Under the pieces are notes generated by a model. That model was not told where the DNA came from. It was given only the letters and a program-made list of their open reading frames with translations, and searched no databases. The position numbers were made by a program, and so were the translations under genes. From assembly GCA_028280805.1 (NCBI GenBank), contig JANQLB010000097.1, positions 1 to 59,225 on the forward strand: 59,225 nucleotides of DNA. The letters run 5' to 3'. Positions 17,950-27,573 of the stretch are shown here, one piece after another; position 1 is the stretch's first letter; the number at the start of each line of letters is the position of its first letter. This DNA is from Tissierellales bacterium. Its GTDB lineage: Bacteria; Bacillota; Clostridia; Tissierellales; VENL01.

Positions 17950-18279
17950 ATAATCCCCCTTTGCCTTTAAATGAAAATTACCGTAAAATAATTCTTCATA
18001 GCACTAAAAAACCACAGAAGTTTCTATAAAATAGAAAATTCTATGGTTAATAACGTTTTTATGTAACGGAAAAATAAACCTATAACTTGTCCAACAACTA
18101 TATTTATACTATACAATGAAAATCTCAAACTGTCAAGATATTTTGTAAAAAAATTAGAAAATTTCTTAAAATTTTATTAATACATGTATCATAATACTAC
18201 ATTATGCTTTTTGATATTTTTATTTATTAGTATCTTATTATAGAATATATGAACATGAAAATATATGGAGGTGGTATTA
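17950..18279. other. Divergent intergenic region
   Basis: No gene. It separates the divergently read coiled-coil gene and ABC operon. An imperfect hairpin (AACCACAGAA/TTCTATGGTT) lies near 18007-18047. Promoters for both sides are expected here but no box pair is convincing. Confidence 0.35.
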
Positions 18280-19260
18280 ATGCAGATTGAGTTGAAAGAA
18301 ATTTGTAAAAATTATAAGGTTTCACAAAGACCAGAAGGACGTTTTGGAATGTTAAAAGGAGCTTTTGTAAGAAATACAAAAACTATTAAAGCGTTAGATA
18401 ATATTACTTTTAATATTAGACAAGGAGAACTGGTTGGATATATAGGCCCTAATGGAGCAGGTAAATCTACTACAGTTAAAATAATGAGTGGAATACTTAC
18501 CCCTGATTCAGGAAGCTGTACAATCATGAATCGTATACCTTATAAAGAGAGGAAAAGTCATGTTTCAGAGATTGGTGTTGTATTCGGCCAAAGAAGCCAG
18601 CTATGGTGGGATGTACCAGTCAACGATAGCTTTGATCTCTTAAAAGACATATATGATATTCCTACTATAAGATACAAAAAACGTTTTGATGAGCTGATAG
18701 AAGCACTTTCTATTTCTGATCTGCTCAAAACACCAGTAAGACAGCTTTCATTGGGACAAAGGATGCGTTGTGAAATTGCTTCAGCATTACTGCATAGTCC
18801 AAAAATTTTATTTCTTGATGAACCGACTATAGGACTAGATGCTGTTTCCAAACTTGCTCTTAGAGATTTTCTAAAAAACGAAAATCATAAAAACGGAGTT
18901 ACCATGATACTGACAACTCACGATATGGATGACATAGAATCACTTTGTAGTAGAGTTATGGTTATAGGACACGGAAACCTATTATATGACGGAAATCTTG
19001 ATATGCTGAAACAGCAGTATGCACCTTTATGCAATATAAAAGCATCACTTGATAAAAAAACAGAAAAATTCCACATTGAGGGTACTGAAGATATAAAAGT
19101 CGTAGGAAACACATGGAATGTACTTTATGATCCTTCTAAGATACCTACACATTCAATAGTTGAAATCTTAACAAAGAAGCTGCCACTTAAAGATATAGTA
19201 ATTGAGCAGCAGGATATAGATGAAATAATTGCACAAATGTATAAGGAGATGTCTCTATGA
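18280..19260 (+). CDS. ABC transporter ATP-binding protein (ABC-2 exporter type)
   Basis: A 326-residue ATPase. Walker A is GPNGAGKST at about 56-64, the Q-loop region follows, the signature is LSLGQRMRCE and Walker B is ILFLDEPTIGLD, with the switch His in TTHDMDD. About 100 residues after the nucleotide-binding domain form a C-terminal extension usual in NatA/DrrA-like exporters. The ATG at 18280 is preferred because GGAGGTGG lies just before it; an ATG 15 nt earlier overlaps that site. It forms an operon with the two DUF990-type permeases. Confidence 0.92.
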   Translation: MQIELKEICKNYKVSQRPEGRFGMLKGAFVRNTKTIKALDNITFNIRQGELVGYIGPNGAGKSTTVKIMSGILTPDSGSCTIMNRIPYKERKSHVSEIGVVFGQRSQLWWDVPVNDSFDLLKDIYDIPTIRYKKRFDELIEALSISDLLKTPVRQLSLGQRMRCEIASALLHSPKILFLDEPTIGLDAVSKLALRDFLKNENHKNGVTMILTTHDMDDIESLCSRVMVIGHGNLLYDGNLDMLKQQYAPLCNIKASLDKKTEKFHIEGTEDIKVVGNTWNVLYDPSKIPTHSIVEILTKKLPLKDIVIEQQDIDEIIAQMYKEMSL

Positions 19261-20102
19261 AAAAACTGCAATCTAGTATACCAATAATCCGAGGATGTTT
19301 TTCAATTTTTAAGATAAAAACGGCAGAAGGTTTTCAATACAGGATGGCAGGTCTTGCCGGGGCTTCAACCAGTATCTTTTGGGGATTAATAGAAATTACT
19401 GTTTATACAATCTTTTTTAAATATGCAAATAACAGAGAAGCAGGGTTGCAGGCTGGAATGACTCTTAGACAGATAGTATCTTATGTGTGGCTCTCACAAT
19501 TATTTTTTCTTATGCAGCCCATGAACATAGATAAAGATATTCTAAGAAAAATTACCAGCGGTGATGTAGCAGTTGAATTATGCAGACCATTAGATTTATA
19601 TTTTCACTGGTTTGCAAAAACTGCGGCTTCAAGACTTACGCCAATGTTCTGGAGAGGCTCGATAATTCTAATATTTGCAATGATTATGCCCCTTTCATAC
19701 AGACTCTTACCTCCGGAATCTTTAACAGGATTTTTCTTTATGATTTTATCTATATTTAGTGCCTTTTTATTATGCACTGCTTATGCAATGTTCATCTGTA
19801 CCGTTCGCTTAAATGTAGCACTAGGAGAAGGACCTGCTTATATTCTTATGCTTATAGGAGGCATTTTATCAGGAGCTTATCTTCCTCTACAACTTTGGCC
19901 GGACGTAATGCAAAAGTTCTTGTTATATCAGCCCTTTGCAGGGTATCTCGATATTCCGTTAAGACTATATATTGGAACTATGTCTACAGATTCAGGATTG
20001 TTTGCGATATCTCTGCAGCTTTGCTGGACAGTAGTATTTATTGCTGCCGGTAAAGTTCTTATGTCCTTCAGATTAAAAAACCTTATCATACAAGGAGGGT
20101 AA
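19257..20102 (+). CDS. ABC-2 family permease (DUF990 type), subunit 1
   Basis: A 281-residue protein with six predicted membrane segments. It overlaps the ATPase gene by 4 nt (ATGA). The cytoplasmic loop KITSGDVAVELCRPLDLYFH matches the conserved motif of the ABC2_membrane_6 (DUF990) family, where two different permeases pair with one ATPase. Related systems have been linked to export of drugs or organic cations. The substrate here is unknown. Confidence 0.85.
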   Translation: MKKLQSSIPIIRGCFSIFKIKTAEGFQYRMAGLAGASTSIFWGLIEITVYTIFFKYANNREAGLQAGMTLRQIVSYVWLSQLFFLMQPMNIDKDILRKITSGDVAVELCRPLDLYFHWFAKTAASRLTPMFWRGSIILIFAMIMPLSYRLLPPESLTGFFFMILSIFSAFLLCTAYAMFICTVRLNVALGEGPAYILMLIGGILSGAYLPLQLWPDVMQKFLLYQPFAGYLDIPLRLYIGTMSTDSGLFAISLQLCWTVVFIAAGKVLMSFRLKNLIIQGG

Positions 20103-20105
20103 TAA

Positions 20106-20894
20106 ATGAAAAGTCTTAAACTATATTTTAAATATATCAGGATAAATATGCTTTCAGGCTTACAGTATAAAGGCTGGTGGCTAATGATTCTACAGACTCT
20201 CATAGTTGTAGTAACTGACCCAATAGGGATTATACTTTTATTTTACCGCTTTGGCAGTGTCGGAGAATGGTCAGTAGAAAAAATACTGCTAATATATGCA
20301 ATAGCTGTTACAAGTTTTGGACTGGCAGAAACATTTTCTAGAGGTTTCGACTACTTTCCATGGCGTATGATACGTTCAGGAGATTTTGACAGAATTTTAC
20401 TAAGACCATGTTCAGTTTTTGTTCAGGTTGCAGGTTCATTTTTCCATATTCACAGAATATCTAGAGTTTTTGGAGGTTTTTGTGCCATAATTTGGTGCAT
20501 GTTGAAGTTAGATGCAGTCTTTAGTCCACTTAATGTGCTTGTTCTTATTATGGCCCTTATAGGCGGCTATTTTGCCTATACCGGAGTATTTGTAATGACA
20601 TCAGGTATTGCATTTTTCACAATAGAAGGACTTGACTGGATATATATATTCACTAACGCAAGCTATCAGGTTACCAGATGTCCTATTGATTACATGCCGA
20701 AAATACTTCGTAATTTATTCACGTTTTTTATGCCAATGCTGGTTATAAGCTATTATCCGGCATCAGCTATATGCGGATGGGGAGAAGGATATGCAAAAGG
20801 ACTTCTGGCATTACCCGCAGGACTTGCATTTCTAGGATTTTCATTATATATATGGCGTTTTGGAGTAAGGCATTATCAAAGTACGGGAAGTTAA
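20106..20894 (+). CDS. ABC-2 family permease (DUF990 type), subunit 2
   Basis: A 262-residue membrane protein, the partner of the preceding permease. It has the paralogous loop FDYFPWRMIRSGDFDRILLR followed by PCSVFVQVAG, typical of the second DUF990 subunit. Six membrane segments are predicted. It starts 3 nt after the previous gene with AAGGAGGG. The operon ends at the terminator at 21052-21095. Confidence 0.87.
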   Translation: MKSLKLYFKYIRINMLSGLQYKGWWLMILQTLIVVVTDPIGIILLFYRFGSVGEWSVEKILLIYAIAVTSFGLAETFSRGFDYFPWRMIRSGDFDRILLRPCSVFVQVAGSFFHIHRISRVFGGFCAIIWCMLKLDAVFSPLNVLVLIMALIGGYFAYTGVFVMTSGIAFFTIEGLDWIYIFTNASYQVTRCPIDYMPKILRNLFTFFMPMLVISYYPASAICGWGEGYAKGLLALPAGLAFLGFSLYIWRFGVRHYQSTGS

Positions 20895-21051
20895 AGAAAA
20901 ATTAATTTTAAAAAACACCCTAAATCTTTCAAATATATCGAAAAAATTAGCAGTCTTTACTATAATAAGATTAAAATTGTAGTGGTATGTTATATTTATT
21001 TTTTTGTAGCTTTATCAGTGTATCTTTTTATTTTTCACAACTTAAGTCAAT

Positions 21052-21095
21052 AAAAAAAGTTCCTTCAAAGGCTTTCCTTTGAAGGAACTTTTTTT
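21052..21095. terminator. Bidirectional terminator between convergent genes
   Basis: A 20-bp perfect stem (AAAAAAAGTTCCTTCAAAGG and complement) with a 4-nt loop and A/T runs on both sides. It serves the ABC operon from the left and the repeat protein from the right, 2 nt from the latter's stop. Confidence 0.95.
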
Positions 21096-21097
21096 GA

Positions 21098-23149
21098 CTA
21101 AATCTCAATTGTGGCTTCTACTATAATTTCATTTACTACTCTAAACTGACCGTAATCTCCAACCTTCAGAACTTTATTATTATCTCCTTTTAGCTCCTTA
21201 TTGACTAAATATTGAACTGTTTCTTGTGTTTCTGTTTCAATAGTTAGTTTCATACCATCTACCGTAAAAGTTATTTCAACAATTTTACCACTAAATTCTT
21301 CAACTTTATCTTCTGCTACAACCTTTGATATTAAACCATTCTTAAGCTCAATTTCTATATCCATTGATACTGCTAAATCTTCTAATGCTGCTTGTTGTTC
21401 ATTTACTATTATTAGTTCCAATTCTTCCTGTAAGTAATATTTTTCATTTTCTATTGAAATATATCTTTCTTCAATATTAATTTCTGATATACTTCCTTGT
21501 ACCTCTGTAGTTTCAGTTTCTTCTCTTTCTGCATCTATGAAAATGATATTATTGTTTATCAAACTTACAACCACTTTCATTGCTAGCTTTAAATTTGATA
21601 ATAATGATTTTTCGTCATTAATTTTTACTAAAGCTTCTCTCAATAATTCATATTTTACTCCATCAATTGATAAGTGATAAATACCTACTAAATCTATATC
21701 TGTTATTTCTCCCTCAATCTTTTGTGTATCAAATATATTTGCATATATCTTAACTATTTCTTCGTCAGCTAGCTGTACCTGAGCTATCATGCCTATTTCT
21801 AAATCTTCTAAAGCACCATCTTCACCATTTACCTTTACTTCTAAATCTTGAGCTAGTTTATATTTATCATTACCTATTACTATATAGCTTTCTTCTGTAT
21901 TTACTTTCATAATGATGCCTTTAGTCTGTAGTTTATTGTTATATTCTGCATTTATCTCAACTATTTCTCCATTCACTAATTGAGCCTTTAATTTCATTTC
22001 TACTTTTAAATCTTCTATAGCTTTATTTTGATTGTTAATTTTAACTAATACTTCGCCAGCTACTTTATAATCTTTTCCATCTATCTGTATATATCTATCT
22101 TCTAAGTCTATACCTGTAATACTTCCAGCTATCTCTAAGGTTAAATATTGAGCCTTTATTTCAACAACTACATTATCATGTAATACCACAGTAGCAATCA
22201 TTGAAACTTTTAAGTCTTTTAATGAAGCATCTTGTTGATCTATAATTACCTTTGCATCTCTAGAGAGATTATATTCTACTTCATCTATAGTTATATGGTA
22301 ATTGCCTACTAGGTCTATATCTGTAATATTTCCTGCTATTTTTATCTGCTCTTTTTCAATACTTTCTGCTTTGATTTGAGCTTTATTATCTTTAATTTCA
22401 AGCTCTACTTTCATCCCTACTTTTAAATCTTTTAATTTTGCATCTTTTTCATCTATTTCAATTTCTACTCGTTTTGGTAATTGGTATTCTTTTTTATCTA
22501 TTACTATAACTTTATATTCTATATCTATATCAGTTATAGTTCCCTTTACTTCAATTTTTTGTTCTTGACTTTCTGCCTCAATTTCAGCCTCGTCATCTTC
22601 AATTTCAAGTTCTACCTTCATACCTACTTTTAAATCTTTTAATCTTGCATCTTTTCCGTCTATTTCAACTTCTACTTTTTTTGGTAAATTATACTTTTCT
22701 TTATTTATTACTATAATTCTATCTTCTGCATCTATATAAGTTATAACTCCTTTTACCTCTATCTCATCTTTGTCATCTTCGTCATCTTCATCATCTTCAT
22801 CTTCCTTATCATCATAATCCCTGTATTTACATAAAATATTCTTTAGTATTCCTCGAGGTAAATGATCTAAGAAGCCCTCCTCATGAAGTTCTTCTATAAA
22901 TTCATCACATAAATCAGCATCTAGTATTATTTCTTTTAATATACCATTAGGTAAATTATGAATATTTTCTTTAATCATCTCAACTGTTTCTTCGTGAGAT
23001 AAATTTGAACTTAGAATGATTTTCTTTAAAATACCGGGTGGTGTACATCTTCCTTTCCTAGATCCCTGTGGAGATGCAAATGCCACTGATGTAGTAGTAA
23101 AAACAAAAATTACTACTAAAACTATTGATAATATTCTTTTAGCTTTCAT
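21098..23149 (-). CDS. Secreted protein with eight ~68-residue beta repeats (DUF5666-like)
   Basis: A 683-residue protein with a signal peptide (cleavage near AFA-SPQG, residue 26). An N-terminal region carries three PxGILKxII motifs (residues about 38-110), and a highly acidic linker (EDEDDEDDEDDKDE) follows. Then come eight repeats of about 68 residues with the plan ITDIDxxxxxIxIDGxxYxL ... LKDLKVGMxVELxI. The repeats resemble DUF5666-type small beta domains. It is probably exported to the cell surface, possibly binding metal or polymers; function is unknown. The ATG follows AGGAGG. Confidence 0.7.
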   Translation of the reverse strand: MKAKRILSIVLVVIFVFTTTSVAFASPQGSRKGRCTPPGILKKIILSSNLSHEETVEMIKENIHNLPNGILKEIILDADLCDEFIEELHEEGFLDHLPRGILKNILCKYRDYDDKEDEDDEDDEDDKDEIEVKGVITYIDAEDRIIVINKEKYNLPKKVEVEIDGKDARLKDLKVGMKVELEIEDDEAEIEAESQEQKIEVKGTITDIDIEYKVIVIDKKEYQLPKRVEIEIDEKDAKLKDLKVGMKVELEIKDNKAQIKAESIEKEQIKIAGNITDIDLVGNYHITIDEVEYNLSRDAKVIIDQQDASLKDLKVSMIATVVLHDNVVVEIKAQYLTLEIAGSITGIDLEDRYIQIDGKDYKVAGEVLVKINNQNKAIEDLKVEMKLKAQLVNGEIVEINAEYNNKLQTKGIIMKVNTEESYIVIGNDKYKLAQDLEVKVNGEDGALEDLEIGMIAQVQLADEEIVKIYANIFDTQKIEGEITDIDLVGIYHLSIDGVKYELLREALVKINDEKSLLSNLKLAMKVVVSLINNNIIFIDAEREETETTEVQGSISEINIEERYISIENEKYYLQEELELIIVNEQQAALEDLAVSMDIEIELKNGLISKVVAEDKVEEFSGKIVEITFTVDGMKLTIETETQETVQYLVNKELKGDNNKVLKVGDYGQFRVVNEIIVEATIEI

Positions 23150-23399
23150 TTCAAAACCTCCTATAATTAATTTTAAATTTTAGCTTTATACATTCCATTA
23201 AGGTTGTATAGGAAAATAAGTTTAGAACTTAGATGCCTATAAATAGGTGTGTATGTATTAAATTGTATTTTTCATCCACCTCCTGTTGTTATATTGCACT
23301 AGTGTTGTCATCATTACCCTCTATTTTAGTAAGTCATTATATATTTACGTAGTTTAATAAAATTTTGTGGTCCTCTAACTAAAAAAAACAAAAAAAATT

Positions 23400-23425
23400 A
23401 GGAAATTCTTATTTAAGAATTTCCT
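23400..23425 (-). terminator. Terminator overlapping the CoA-transferase stop codon
   Basis: AGGAAATTCTT/AAGAATTTCCT, an 11-bp perfect stem with a 4-nt loop, followed on the minus strand by AATTTTTTTTG. The stop codon of the CoA-transferase gene lies inside the upstream arm. Confidence 0.9.
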
Positions 23426-24945
23426 TTTTGACTATTTTTACCTGCATCTACTTTCATATTTCCGGTTTTTTCGAAGCGTTCATGCCATGATAGTGCTTCA
23501 TCTAGTAGTATTGGTATATGTCCTTTTTTCTTGCTTAACGACCTCTCAAGGTAATCATATAAACCATCCTTATAATCAGGATTAGCACACTTGTCAATGA
23601 TAGCTCTGGCCCTTTCTTTTGGACATAACCCTCTTAAGTCTGCAACTCCCTGCTCAGTTACTATAATCTGCACATCATGTTCTGAATGATCATTATGTGA
23701 TACCATAGGAACTATAGTAGATATATTTCCTCCTTTAGCACATGACTGAGTAGCAAATACTGATATATATGAATTTCTAGTAAAATCTCCTGAACCTCCA
23801 ATGCCATTCATCATTCTGCTTCCCATGATATTGGTTGAATTTACGTTTCCATAAATGTCTACCTCAATAGCTGTATTTAAAGCAATTACTCCCAGCCTTC
23901 TTATTACCTCCGGATTATTACTTATCTCCTGCGGTCTAAGTATTATTTTTTCTCTATACTTACTAATATTATTATAAAATCTTTCAAGTCCTTCTTTAGA
24001 TGGAGTTATAGATGTGCTGGAAGCAATTTTAACTTTACCTGCATCAATTAAGTCAAAAACTGAATCCTGAATGACCTCAGTGTATAACTGAATATTTTCA
24101 AAGCTGGATTCTACAAGCCCTGCCAAAACCGCATTAGCTACAGACCCTACTCCTGACTGTAACGGCAAAAGATTTTTAGGAATTCTACCATCCTTAATTT
24201 CCTGTTCCAGAAAGTTTATAAGGTTTTTAGCCATCTTTTGGCTTACATCATTAACCTTCGCTAAAGGTCTGACGTTATCTTTAATATCAGTTATAACTAT
24301 TGCAGCTATTTTTTCTTTATCTACCGGTATATAAGGTGTCCCTATTCTATCCCAAGCATTTATTATAGGAATAGGCTTTCGATTAGGAGGATTTTCAGGT
24401 AAATAAATATCATGTATACCTTCAAGTTCCAAAGGCTGACTTGTATTAATTTCAATAATAATCTTCTCTGCTTTATCAATAATAGTAGGAGTTATCCCTA
24501 CAGAGGTAGAAGGAATTAAATGTCCCTCCTCAGTTATTGCTGCTGCTTCTACTAATGCAATATCAATTTTTTTTAAAAATCCGTAGCTAATATATTGTGA
24601 AACATGACTTAAATGCATGTCTGTATATTTGATACTCCCACAATTAATTCCATCTCTACAATCATTTTGAGTCTGATAAGGCAGTCTCCTATCAATAATA
24701 CCTTCCTTAGCCCAAGTACCGTCAAGTTCATCTCCAACAGAAGCTCCTGTGATTAAAAATAATTTCATTTGTTCTCCAGTGTCTTTAACTCTTCGGGCTA
24801 ATGCCTGTGGCACAGCTTTTGGATAACCAGAGGGTGTAAAACCGCTCGTAGCTACAGTCATTCCATGTTTGATTAATAAAGAGGCTTCGTATGGATTTGT
24901 GACCTTAGTTAATAGCTGTTTATTTCTTATTCTTTTTTGACTCAT
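23413..24945 (-). CDS. Acetyl-CoA hydrolase/transferase family protein (Cat1-like CoA transferase)
   Basis: A 510-residue class I CoA transferase of the Cat1/AarC type, which moves CoA between acyl-CoA and a carboxylate such as acetate or succinate. The catalytic glutamate is Glu290 in LYTEVIQDS, which forms the glutamyl-CoA thioester. Other hallmarks are NGIGGSGDFTRN and VTEQGVADLRGLCPKERAR. It is the last gene of the amino-acid catabolic cluster and probably disposes of the acyl-CoA end product. The ATG follows AAGGGGTGA. Succinyl versus other acyl specificity cannot be told. Confidence 0.88.
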   Translation of the reverse strand: MSQKRIRNKQLLTKVTNPYEASLLIKHGMTVATSGFTPSGYPKAVPQALARRVKDTGEQMKLFLITGASVGDELDGTWAKEGIIDRRLPYQTQNDCRDGINCGSIKYTDMHLSHVSQYISYGFLKKIDIALVEAAAITEEGHLIPSTSVGITPTIIDKAEKIIIEINTSQPLELEGIHDIYLPENPPNRKPIPIINAWDRIGTPYIPVDKEKIAAIVITDIKDNVRPLAKVNDVSQKMAKNLINFLEQEIKDGRIPKNLLPLQSGVGSVANAVLAGLVESSFENIQLYTEVIQDSVFDLIDAGKVKIASSTSITPSKEGLERFYNNISKYREKIILRPQEISNNPEVIRRLGVIALNTAIEVDIYGNVNSTNIMGSRMMNGIGGSGDFTRNSYISVFATQSCAKGGNISTIVPMVSHNDHSEHDVQIIVTEQGVADLRGLCPKERARAIIDKCANPDYKDGLYDYLERSLSKKKGHIPILLDEALSWHERFEKTGNMKVDAGKNSQKGNS

Positions 24946-24974
24946 ACATTTTCACCCCTTAAAAAACCTTTATA

Positions 24975-26138
24975 TTATTTTTTAGTATTGTTAAATTCTT
25001 CTCTTATCTCATTAAAAAGATTGCTGTCCTTCATTATATCTACAGCAGTCAAAACTAAAGCTCCCATAGCTTCAGTCATCCCCTTATATGCTCTATCGGT
25101 TATAGTAGCGTCAGCAAATTCCTTAGTATGTGCTATTATTTCTTTGTCACTTATAGAAAAATAGGGATGAATAGAGGGACACACGTGACTAACATTACCC
25201 ATATCTAAAGAACCATAATTTTCTTTAGGTTCATGTATTTCTTTAACACCCATGTCCTTAAGCTTATTAGTATACAACTCAGACAATATATTGTTAGTAA
25301 CTAAATTATCATAGGATGCTTCATAGTGAGTTATTAGAAGCTTTACTCCTGAAGCTAAAGCTGCACCTTTTGCACAATTTTTTACCTTTTCAACCAATTC
25401 TTCTAAATATGATTTGGTAGCTGCTCTAACATAGAATTGTGCTACGGCTAAGTCAGGTACAATGTTTGCTGCCTTGCCTCCATCCTTAATAATCCCATGA
25501 ATACGAGCATCAGTTTTTATATGTTCTCTTAAGGCATTTATGTTGTTAAATGTGTTTATAGCAGCATCAAGAGCATTTATTCCGCTTTCAGGAGATACAG
25601 CAGCATGTGCTGGTTTACCCTTAAAAGTAAACTCTATTGCCTGTAATGCTAAAGATAAACCACTCTTAAAATGTTTATAACTTGGATGAACTAACATAGC
25701 AATATCTATATCATTAAATCCTCCATTGTCTGCCATGACTACCTTAGCTCCGCTGGTTTCCTCAGCAGGAGTTCCAAAAACGACAACTTTACCTCCGAGT
25801 TCTGATATAATCTTACTAAGAACTATTCCGGCACCGGTACTTACAGCACCTAAAAGGTTATGCCCGCATCCATGCCCAATGCCTGGTAAAGCATCATACT
25901 CTGATAAATAAGCAATAGATAATCCTTCTTTGCCGCTATCAAACTCTGCCCTAAAAGCTGTTTTCATATCCATATATCCCTTTTTCACTTTAAATCCATG
26001 TTTTTCTAAAAGCTCTACATGTGCATTACTTGATTTAAACTCCTCATATCCTAGTTCAGGATTTTTATATATATACTCACTAAGCTCAATTAATTCATTT
26101 TTTATACTTTTTATAATATCATTTACTGTGCTAATCAT
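24975..26138 (-). CDS. M20D-family amidohydrolase (AbgB-like)
   Basis: A 387-residue zinc-dependent amidohydrolase related to p-aminobenzoyl-glutamate hydrolase and N-acyl amino acid hydrolases. The metal site is visible in GIGHGCGHNLLG and in EETSGAKVVM. The dimerisation lid lies in about 165-275, and LDMGNVSHVCPSIHPYF precedes the last ligand. It is read 8 nt overlapping with the D-aminoacylase-like gene. It probably removes an acyl or peptide group from an amino-acid derivative brought in by the YfcC transporter. Confidence 0.88.
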   Translation of the reverse strand: MISTVNDIIKSIKNELIELSEYIYKNPELGYEEFKSSNAHVELLEKHGFKVKKGYMDMKTAFRAEFDSGKEGLSIAYLSEYDALPGIGHGCGHNLLGAVSTGAGIVLSKIISELGGKVVVFGTPAEETSGAKVVMADNGGFNDIDIAMLVHPSYKHFKSGLSLALQAIEFTFKGKPAHAAVSPESGINALDAAINTFNNINALREHIKTDARIHGIIKDGGKAANIVPDLAVAQFYVRAATKSYLEELVEKVKNCAKGAALASGVKLLITHYEASYDNLVTNNILSELYTNKLKDMGVKEIHEPKENYGSLDMGNVSHVCPSIHPYFSISDKEIIAHTKEFADATITDRAYKGMTEAMGALVLTAVDIMKDSNLFNEIREEFNNTKK

Positions 26139-27522
26139 TATAAATTCCCCTTTCTTTTAGCTGACTTTTTCTAATCACCTTTCCTAATCTGTTCTTAAGT
26201 ATCTTATTGTTCTTAACAGCTACCTCTCCGTTTATTATAACATGGCTTATTCCATGAGGCGGGAGTGTTGGTTTTTCAAAAGTTGCTTTATCTATTATTG
26301 TATCCGGATCAAATATTACAACATCCGCATCCATTCCCTCTTTAATATCTCCTTTATCAGTTAACCCAAGTCTTTTAGCCGGCATTACGGTCATTTTCTT
26401 TAGTGCATCTACTAATGAAAGTTCTCCTTTTTCTCTAACAAATCTCCCTAAAACTCTGGGAAACGTTCCAGCACCTCTGGGATGACCCTGTCCTTTTCTA
26501 AATAGTCCATCACTTGCTATTGAAACAAATGGTGCTTTTATAGCCTTTAGAACTTCTTCTTCGTCCATCACAAAGGCAACTACCAACATATCTGGATATT
26601 TACTTCTAACTAAATGAAAAAGCTCTTTATCACAAAATTGTCCTTTATATGGTTCTTCTGTTAACAGGATGCTGTCATAAGATTTATTCCACAGCTCAAA
26701 GCACCCTTCATCAAATACTGCCGACCCTATAAAAGTACTAAAGGCATTATATGGATAACAGTCTGCACCTACATCAATCCCTTCATCTATAGCTTTTTGG
26801 ACAACATCTAAAGCTTCGTCCATCATGCCGTAACCCGTACAACTACCTATATGAGAAATATGCATAGGCTTATCGGTAAGTTTTGAAATCTCTATCATTT
26901 CTTTAATAGAATCAATTCCATATTTAGCATCTTTTCTAAAATGAGCTGATAGAATTATATCTTCTGATTGTACTGCTTGACATAGAGAAATTATTTCCTC
27001 TAAACTTACACCCGGTGAATATTCTAATCCAAATGAAATACCAACTGCCTCTTGTTCAACAATATTTCTATATACTAATGTTTTCATCTGTTTGAGTTCA
27101 TCTTTGGTAGCCTCTCTATATCTATCAGAAATACCCACTTGTTCTCTTAAAAAGTTATGACCAATAAATGAAAGATAATTTACAGGAGCACCATTATTGT
27201 CAATAAATCCAAAAAAATCTTTTATAGTTTGTCTGTTGTTCCCACAACAACCGGCGACACAAGTAGTAACACCCATCAAAAGCATATTATTAGCTATATC
27301 ATAATCATCACATATACCCTCACCAATTACCTCCTCATGCATGTGTATGTCTACAAATCCGGGGGATATGACCTTACCATCAGCATCTATTTCAATCTTA
27401 CCGCTGCCTTTAGTGTTTTTTATGGAAACTATTTTTCCATCTTTAATACCAATATCTGTTATACTATCTTTTTCTGTGTCAAAATCAAAAACTCTAGCAT
27501 TTATTATCTTTATATCATACAT
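26131..27522 (-). CDS. N-acyl-D-amino-acid deacylase / D-aminoacylase-like amidohydrolase
   Basis: A 463-residue protein of the amidohydrolase superfamily. It has the small beta domain (IDADGKVISPGFVDIHMHEE), the metal-binding HMHEE motif, CCGNNRQTI and FGLEYSPG segments typical of D-aminoacylases, HISHIG and SIASDGLF. It should hydrolyse N-acyl-D-amino acids or a cyclic/amide analogue. The ATG at 27522 follows AAAGGGG; the earlier TTG at 27552 lacks a site. Its place beside a racemase and two M20 hydrolases suggests use of D-amino acid conjugates. Confidence 0.85.
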   Translation of the reverse strand: MYDIKIINARVFDFDTEKDSITDIGIKDGKIVSIKNTKGSGKIEIDADGKVISPGFVDIHMHEEVIGEGICDDYDIANNMLLMGVTTCVAGCCGNNRQTIKDFFGFIDNNGAPVNYLSFIGHNFLREQVGISDRYREATKDELKQMKTLVYRNIVEQEAVGISFGLEYSPGVSLEEIISLCQAVQSEDIILSAHFRKDAKYGIDSIKEMIEISKLTDKPMHISHIGSCTGYGMMDEALDVVQKAIDEGIDVGADCYPYNAFSTFIGSAVFDEGCFELWNKSYDSILLTEEPYKGQFCDKELFHLVRSKYPDMLVVAFVMDEEEVLKAIKAPFVSIASDGLFRKGQGHPRGAGTFPRVLGRFVREKGELSLVDALKKMTVMPAKRLGLTDKGDIKEGMDADVVIFDPDTIIDKATFEKPTLPPHGISHVIINGEVAVKNNKILKNRLGKVIRKSQLKERGIYND

Positions 27523-27573
27523 AAAATTTCCCCTTTCATTATACTTTGACAATAATTAAATATCATTAACCTG

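Noticed and set aside
19772..20053. 93-codon plus-strand frame inside the first DUF990 permease
   Set aside because: Out-of-frame shadow with Cys/Arg-rich unnatural composition.
27229..27559. Plus-strand frames of 72-106 codons over the D-aminoacylase gene
   Set aside because: Antisense shadows of a well-supported gene; no ribosome binding site.
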